A stretch of DNA of 64,000 nt, from positions 62,001-126,000 of the forward strand of contig CAJUPB010000002.1 of NCBI GenBank assembly GCA_910588155.1, in the 5' to 3' direction. Shown here one piece after another: positions 60,974 through 64,000 of the stretch; positions within the stretch are counted from its first letter, which is position 1, and every line of letters begins with the position of its first letter. Source of the DNA: an uncultured Christensenellaceae bacterium. Its GTDB lineage: Bacteria; Bacillota; Clostridia; Christensenellales; Pumilibacteraceae. The notes beneath the pieces were generated by a model. That model did not search any database and was not told where the DNA came from. It saw only the letters and a program-made list of their open reading frames with translations. The translations under genes and the position numbers were made by a program.

Positions 60974-61288
60974 ATGAACATTTTAACTGGCAAAGACTAC
61001 ACGGCGGGAACGCACCTTCCCGAAGAGGAATACCAAAAGCTGGATGCGGACATCAGCGAAAACGAAGCGAAAGCCTACGTCAATAGGGAATTCGGGTTCG
61101 AGTTTAGCCAAATCGAAATTATAACCGAGGTCAAAACCTACCGCGCAGAAAACCACCGCATCTACCCGGACAAAACCTACACTCGCAAACCGCAATACGA
61201 ATCGACCGACTGGAACTACATCAGATTTAATTGCAAGGGATGGCAATGGGAGATGATAGACGGTCAATTATATTCCTACGAAAACTAA
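60974..61288 (+). CDS. Early phage protein of unknown function
   Basis: The 104 residues are rich in Tyr and Glu (YVNREFGFEFSQIEII, WNYIRFNCKGWQWEMIDG). No family recognised. As the first gene under the early promoter it may be a Cro-like or anti-host protein, but it has no visible DNA-binding motif. TCGGAGG is the ribosome site. Confidence 0.75.
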   Translation: MNILTGKDYTAGTHLPEEEYQKLDADISENEAKAYVNREFGFEFSQIEIITEVKTYRAENHRIYPDKTYTRKPQYESTDWNYIRFNCKGWQWEMIDGQLYSYEN

Positions 61289-61299
61289 AAGCAGAGTGG

Positions 61300-61313
61300 C
61301 GGGCGAATGCCCG
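61300..61313 (+). repeat. Intergenic hairpin in the early operon, copy 1
   Basis: CGGGC-gaat-GCCCG, a 5-base stem in the spacer before the gene at 61376. It resembles the hairpins at 61804 and 62867. Confidence 0.5.
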
Positions 61314-61375
61314 TTAATGCGGACAGGCAGAAGGTCACAATCCCCTACAGCCGCGCAAACAAGGAGGTAACACAA

Positions 61376-61609
61376 ATGACTGGCACACAGGCAATCAACA
61401 AGGCAATGGCGGTTTTCAACAAAGAGGGCAAAGGCGACATCCGAACGGTGGCACTTATGGAAGGGAGCGGATGCGGAAACAAATGGTCGCAGATTACAAT
61501 TCACATCGGATACGCCATAAACGGCGACTACACCGAAAGCGACAAAAACCCCTTCGAGGTCAACGTCTACGAGAGCAACGGAAAAATCAAAGCGGAGCGC
61601 ATCCGCTAA
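61376..61609 (+). CDS. Small phage protein
   Basis: The ATG at 61376 after AAGGAGGT gives 77 residues (GTQAINKAMAVFNKEGKGD and a predicted beta-rich remainder). No family recognised. It may be a small DNA-associated protein. Confidence 0.7.
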   Translation: MTGTQAINKAMAVFNKEGKGDIRTVALMEGSGCGNKWSQITIHIGYAINGDYTESDKNPFEVNVYESNGKIKAERIR

Positions 61610-61621
61610 GGGAGAAACGAG

Positions 61622-61801
61622 ATGAGAGTAAAGAACCACACGACTGCAATAGAAAACGCACTGCACCTCGATGCAGGGAGCTGCAAGCACGAAGGCAATT
61701 TTCATTTCAGCGCAACGCTGAACGGACACAGGGTGCTGGTCAACGCCGAACCCGAAGACGACGAACAGGAATACATCACAATCTACAGCATGGAGTTATA
61801 A
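61622..61801 (+). CDS. Small phage protein
   Basis: The ATG at 61622 after GGGAGAAACG gives 59 residues, starting MRVKNHTTAIENAL and ending in a beta-like EYITIYSMEL. It has a His/Cys spot, CKHEGNFHF. No family recognised. The close spacing to its neighbours supports it as a gene. Confidence 0.6.
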   Translation: MRVKNHTTAIENALHLDAGSCKHEGNFHFSATLNGHRVLVNAEPEDDEQEYITIYSMEL

Positions 61802-61803
61802 GT

Positions 61804-61825
61804 CGAAACGCCCGAAAGGGTGTCA
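61804..61825 (+). repeat. Intergenic hairpin repeat, copy 2
   Basis: A 22-base element with the hairpin ACGCCC-gaaa-GGGTGT. It matches the copy at 62867-62888 in 20 of 22 bases, and both precede a gene with its own ribosome site. Confidence 0.7.
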
Positions 61826-61880
61826 GCGGGAAGACGGCCTACCCGCTCTGAAGATGACAGGCCACACGGAGGAAACACAA

Positions 61881-62105
61881 ATGGCAAAAGTATTCATTGA
61901 CGGACGCAGAGACGGATACAGTCCCGACCAATGCGGAAAGACGATGACGGTTGGCGAACTGATAGCCTACCTCGAAGACTTCGACGAAGACGCAAAGGTA
62001 TACCTTAAAAACGACAACGGCTACACTTACGGTCGCATCACGAAAAACAGCTTCGACGAAGATGACTCCTATGACGACGAAGACGAGGAGGACGATGACG
62101 AATGA
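61881..62105 (+). CDS. Acidic phage protein
   Basis: The ATG at 61881 after CGGAGG gives 74 residues: a compact N-terminal part (MTVGELIAYLEDFDEDAKVY, a fold seen in small phage proteins) and a tail made almost only of Asp and Glu. Acidic proteins of this type can mimic DNA; nothing shows this directly here. Its end overlaps the next ATG. Confidence 0.75.
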   Translation: MAKVFIDGRRDGYSPDQCGKTMTVGELIAYLEDFDEDAKVYLKNDNGYTYGRITKNSFDEDDSYDDEDEEDDDE

Positions 62106-62320
62106 GCCTTTGCGATGATTGCATTTTGAACGGAAGATGCGACGGAAGGTGCGGAGACACCGACCCCACATATTACGACTTTGAAGCTGAAAACGACCGC
62201 TACGACGAATACGAACGAGAAAGTGACTGCTACGATAGCGACGCTGAGGATGACTACGAAACGATGGACCCGGAAGAATTCCTCAAAAAATATTTACAAG
62301 ACTCGGAGGATAACAAATGA
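62102..62320 (+). CDS. Cys-rich acidic phage protein
   Basis: The 72 residues start with SLCDDCILNGRCDGRCG, four Cys in a CxxC-x5-C-x3-C array that may bind zinc, and go on with many Asp, Glu and Tyr residues. It overlaps both neighbours by 4 bases, so it is translationally coupled. Confidence 0.75.
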   Translation: MSLCDDCILNGRCDGRCGDTDPTYYDFEAENDRYDEYERESDCYDSDAEDDYETMDPEEFLKKYLQDSEDNK

Positions 62321-62604
62321 ACGCTAAGCAAACCGCATCCGATAAGGCAATCGAGAGACTGAACTTGATAGCAAGAATATGCACCAGAGCCGAGGAAATG
62401 GGCATCAGACGCGGTTCGAGAATAACCGCTCAAATGGACGTAGACCTCGCCGCCGAACATTTCAACATTAGACTTGCCGACTGGCTGAACGCCGATGCTT
62501 TCAATTTCGCGCACGACTTCATTGAAATTCAAAACCACATCGACAGGGTAAACAAGACCTTCGATAATCGGTTTCTGCCGAGATTTGCCGGGATGGAAGA
62601 ATAG
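62317..62604 (+). CDS. Phage protein of the DUF6874-like type
   Basis: The 95 residues are helical, with RLADWLNADAFNFAHDF and FDNRFLPRFAG, which I recall as typical of a small phage family (DUF6874); the match is from memory. The function is unknown. It overlaps the upstream gene by 4 bases. Confidence 0.7.
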   Translation: MNAKQTASDKAIERLNLIARICTRAEEMGIRRGSRITAQMDVDLAAEHFNIRLADWLNADAFNFAHDFIEIQNHIDRVNKTFDNRFLPRFAGMEE

Positions 62605-62613
62605 GGGGTGCGC

Positions 62614-62844
62614 ATGACGACAGTAAAGAACGTATGGCGAATTGAGAAAACCTCGACTGGCTGGCACAGCTCCTTCGGGACGTTGATAGTCGAACCCGCC
62701 CCGAACACGAGATGCACCGTAAACAAATTCAATGCCTACGAAAGCGCACGACACGATACCAAAAGCCAAGCGATAAAATACGCCGAGCGCGGCGGTATGG
62801 CGGGACGCAATCGCGGCGAGATTATGATAGAAACTTCGGTCTGA
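62614..62844 (+). CDS. Small phage protein
   Basis: The ATG at 62614 after AGGGGG gives 76 residues with a basic character (KYAERGGMAGRNRGE) and several Trp residues near the start (WRIEKTSTGWHSSFG). No family recognised. Confidence 0.65.
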   Translation: MTTVKNVWRIEKTSTGWHSSFGTLIVEPAPNTRCTVNKFNAYESARHDTKSQAIKYAERGGMAGRNRGEIMIETSV

Positions 62845-62866
62845 CGAGAGCCGGACGGTAACCGAC

Positions 62867-62888
62867 CGAAACGCCCGCAAGGGCGTCA
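62867..62888 (+). repeat. Intergenic hairpin repeat, copy 3
   Basis: A hairpin ACGCCC-gcaa-GGGCGT, same element as at 61804-61825. It lies 22 bases before the gene at 62910. Confidence 0.7.
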
Positions 62889-62909
62889 CCGAAAACCAAG
62901 GAGGTAAAT

Positions 62910-63215
62910 ATGAATTCACTTGCAGACCTTAATGAATACCTGTTCAGCGCGTTAGATGCCATCACAAACGATGACCTATCCGATGAGCAGCTCCAGCGCG
63001 AAATCAACAAAGCGCAGGCAGTTACAAAGGTCGCGGAGACAGTTATCCGAAACGGAGAGCTTGCGCTTAAGACGATGCAACTCGTCAACGAGTACGGCTA
63101 CACGACTCCGGACGGAGACGAGGTGCCGCTTCCGGGAATGCTCCGATACGGACTACGCGGTAAAGACGAACCCGTCGAGAGGAAAGGACTTCTCGGTGGG
63201 GGGGGAGGTAGCTAA
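62910..63215 (+). CDS. Phage protein preceding the HNH gene
   Basis: The 101 residues have a helical N-terminal part (LNEYLFSALDAITNDDLSDE, then KAQAVTKVAETVIRNGELAL) as in many small phage proteins of Firmicutes that precede HNH or replication genes, and a Gly-rich end. Function unknown. Its stop overlaps the next ATG (TAATG). AAGGAGGT is the ribosome site. Confidence 0.75.
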   Translation: MNSLADLNEYLFSALDAITNDDLSDEQLQREINKAQAVTKVAETVIRNGELALKTMQLVNEYGYTTPDGDEVPLPGMLRYGLRGKDEPVERKGLLGGGGGS

Positions 63216-64000
63216 TGCCGCGTAGAATCTACACGCCGGAGATGCAAGCCTTTATAGCTGAGAACGTGCAAGGTAAGCATTACTCCGAACTGGCAGAGTT
63301 GGTAAGCGCAACATTCGGTATCGAAATGACGACAAGCCAAATACACGCCTACGCGAGCAATCACAAATTGACAAACGGATTATGGCATAAACCCCTTCAA
63401 CGACCGTCGAAACGATACCCGCCCGAAATTGCACAGTTTATACGCGAGAACGTGACGGGGCGGTCGATGAAAGAGCTGGCAAACTTGCTGAATGGGCAAT
63501 TCGGAACGGATTATACGACGGAGCAAATAAAAGCGTATACGTCGAGGTTCAAACTCCGCAACGGCCGCGACTGTCGAATTAAACCGGGAGCGATACCGCC
63601 AAACAAAGGCAAAAAAGGCTACTGCCCGCCCGGATGTGAAAAAAGCTGGTTCAGCAAAGGACACACCCCGTACAACAAACAGCCGATAGGAACGGTGCTG
63701 ATGAAATCTGACGGATACCTATGGCGAAAGCTGGGCGAAGGGGCGCGAGACTGGCGACAGGAACACATCCTCATATGGGAAGCCGCTAACGGCCCCCTAC
63801 CTAAAGGCGCAATCGTTCTGTTTAAAGACGGCAACCATGAAAACGTGGCACTTGAAAATTTGACGATTATAACGCGGACAGAGCTTGCAATTTTGAACCG
63901 CTACGGTTTACTGAAGACCGACGCAGAGCTAACCGAGACAGCGATACTAATCGCAAAACTGAAACACCAAACCGCGCAAGCGGCAAAGAAATCAAAGAAA
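63215..64000 (+). CDS. HNH endonuclease, open at the window end
   Basis: The frame is open for 262 codons to the window edge. Two tandem HTH-like repeats (about 3-52 and 70-120), with parallel sequences YTPEMQAFIAENVQGKHYSE and YPPEIAQFIRENVTGRSMKE, are followed by an HNH domain with QEHILIWE, FKDGNHEN and LENLTII (about 185-225). HNH nucleases of this HNH_3 type occur as phage homing or packaging-linked nucleases. The repeats probably bind the DNA target. The C-terminus is missing. Confidence 0.85.
   Translation, partial: MPRRIYTPEMQAFIAENVQGKHYSELAELVSATFGIEMTTSQIHAYASNHKLTNGLWHKPLQRPSKRYPPEIAQFIRENVTGRSMKELANLLNGQFGTDYTTEQIKAYTSRFKLRNGRDCRIKPGAIPPNKGKKGYCPPGCEKSWFSKGHTPYNKQPIGTVLMKSDGYLWRKLGEGARDWRQEHILIWEAANGPLPKGAIVLFKDGNHENVALENLTIITRTELAILNRYGLLKTDAELTETAILIAKLKHQTAQAAKKSKK

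Overview
The window comes from a low-to-mid GC Gram-positive, endospore-forming member of the Clostridia, probably an uncultured gut-type lineage. The evidence is Spo0A, SpmA and the first codons of SpmB, a PadR/DUF1700/DUF4097 operon, consensus SigA-type promoters (TTGACA-17-TATAAT), strong AGGAGG ribosome sites, and mobile genes of the Tn4451/TndX type. No rRNA, tRNA or CRISPR array was seen.

Region 1 (1 to about 37.4 kb) is ordinary chromosome: spore maturation genes; a PadR-controlled envelope-stress-like operon; an unusual GH3 protein; a cluster joining an SPFH protein with two ESCRT-III-like coiled-coil proteins; a WYL regulator opposite an isochorismatase-like hydrolase; a RelA/SpoT-like protein; phosphofructokinase; polyphosphate kinase; a repeat-rich coiled-coil protein; a flavodoxin gene coupled to a GH92-like gene; a probable small structured RNA; malic enzyme; a Wzz-like protein; NAD synthase; a double J-domain/Sel1 protein; a MATE exporter; a HRDC-DUF4011-helicase-nuclease; an epimerase coupled to an EFR1-type ferredoxin; and spo0A. 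Three enzymes here lack residues normally needed for catalysis: GH3, GH92, and the glutaminase domain of NAD synthase.

Region 2 (about 37.4-51.1 kb) is visibly AT-richer and accessory. It starts with a tyrosine integrase. It then carries a type VII-secretion-like locus: an EssC/FtsK-type ATPase with no visible membrane anchor, small helical WXG100-like proteins with W-x-D in place of W-x-G, an ADP-ribosyltransferase toxin and a zincin toxin each followed by an overlapping small gene (probable immunity), and a family of small membrane proteins, one carrying a complete Hint (intein-like) domain. EssA, EssB, EsaA and EsaB were not recognised. This is the best candidate in the window for an undescribed system.

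Region 3 (51.1-58.5 kb) looks like a mobilizable transposon of the Tn4451 family: a QDE-1/YonO-like RNA polymerase expressed from an apparently leaderless promoter, an oriT-like cluster of inverted repeats, MobC, a relaxase with an overprinted MobB-like gene, TnpV, TnpW and a large TndX-type serine recombinase.

Region 4 (58.54-64.0 kb) is an IS200/IS605 transposase gene interrupted by a prophage. The prophage begins with its own serine integrase, whose stop codon lies in the transposase sequence, followed by a Cro/C1-type repressor, a divergent promoter region with repeated operators, and a string of small early genes. It runs off the right edge inside an HNH endonuclease gene.
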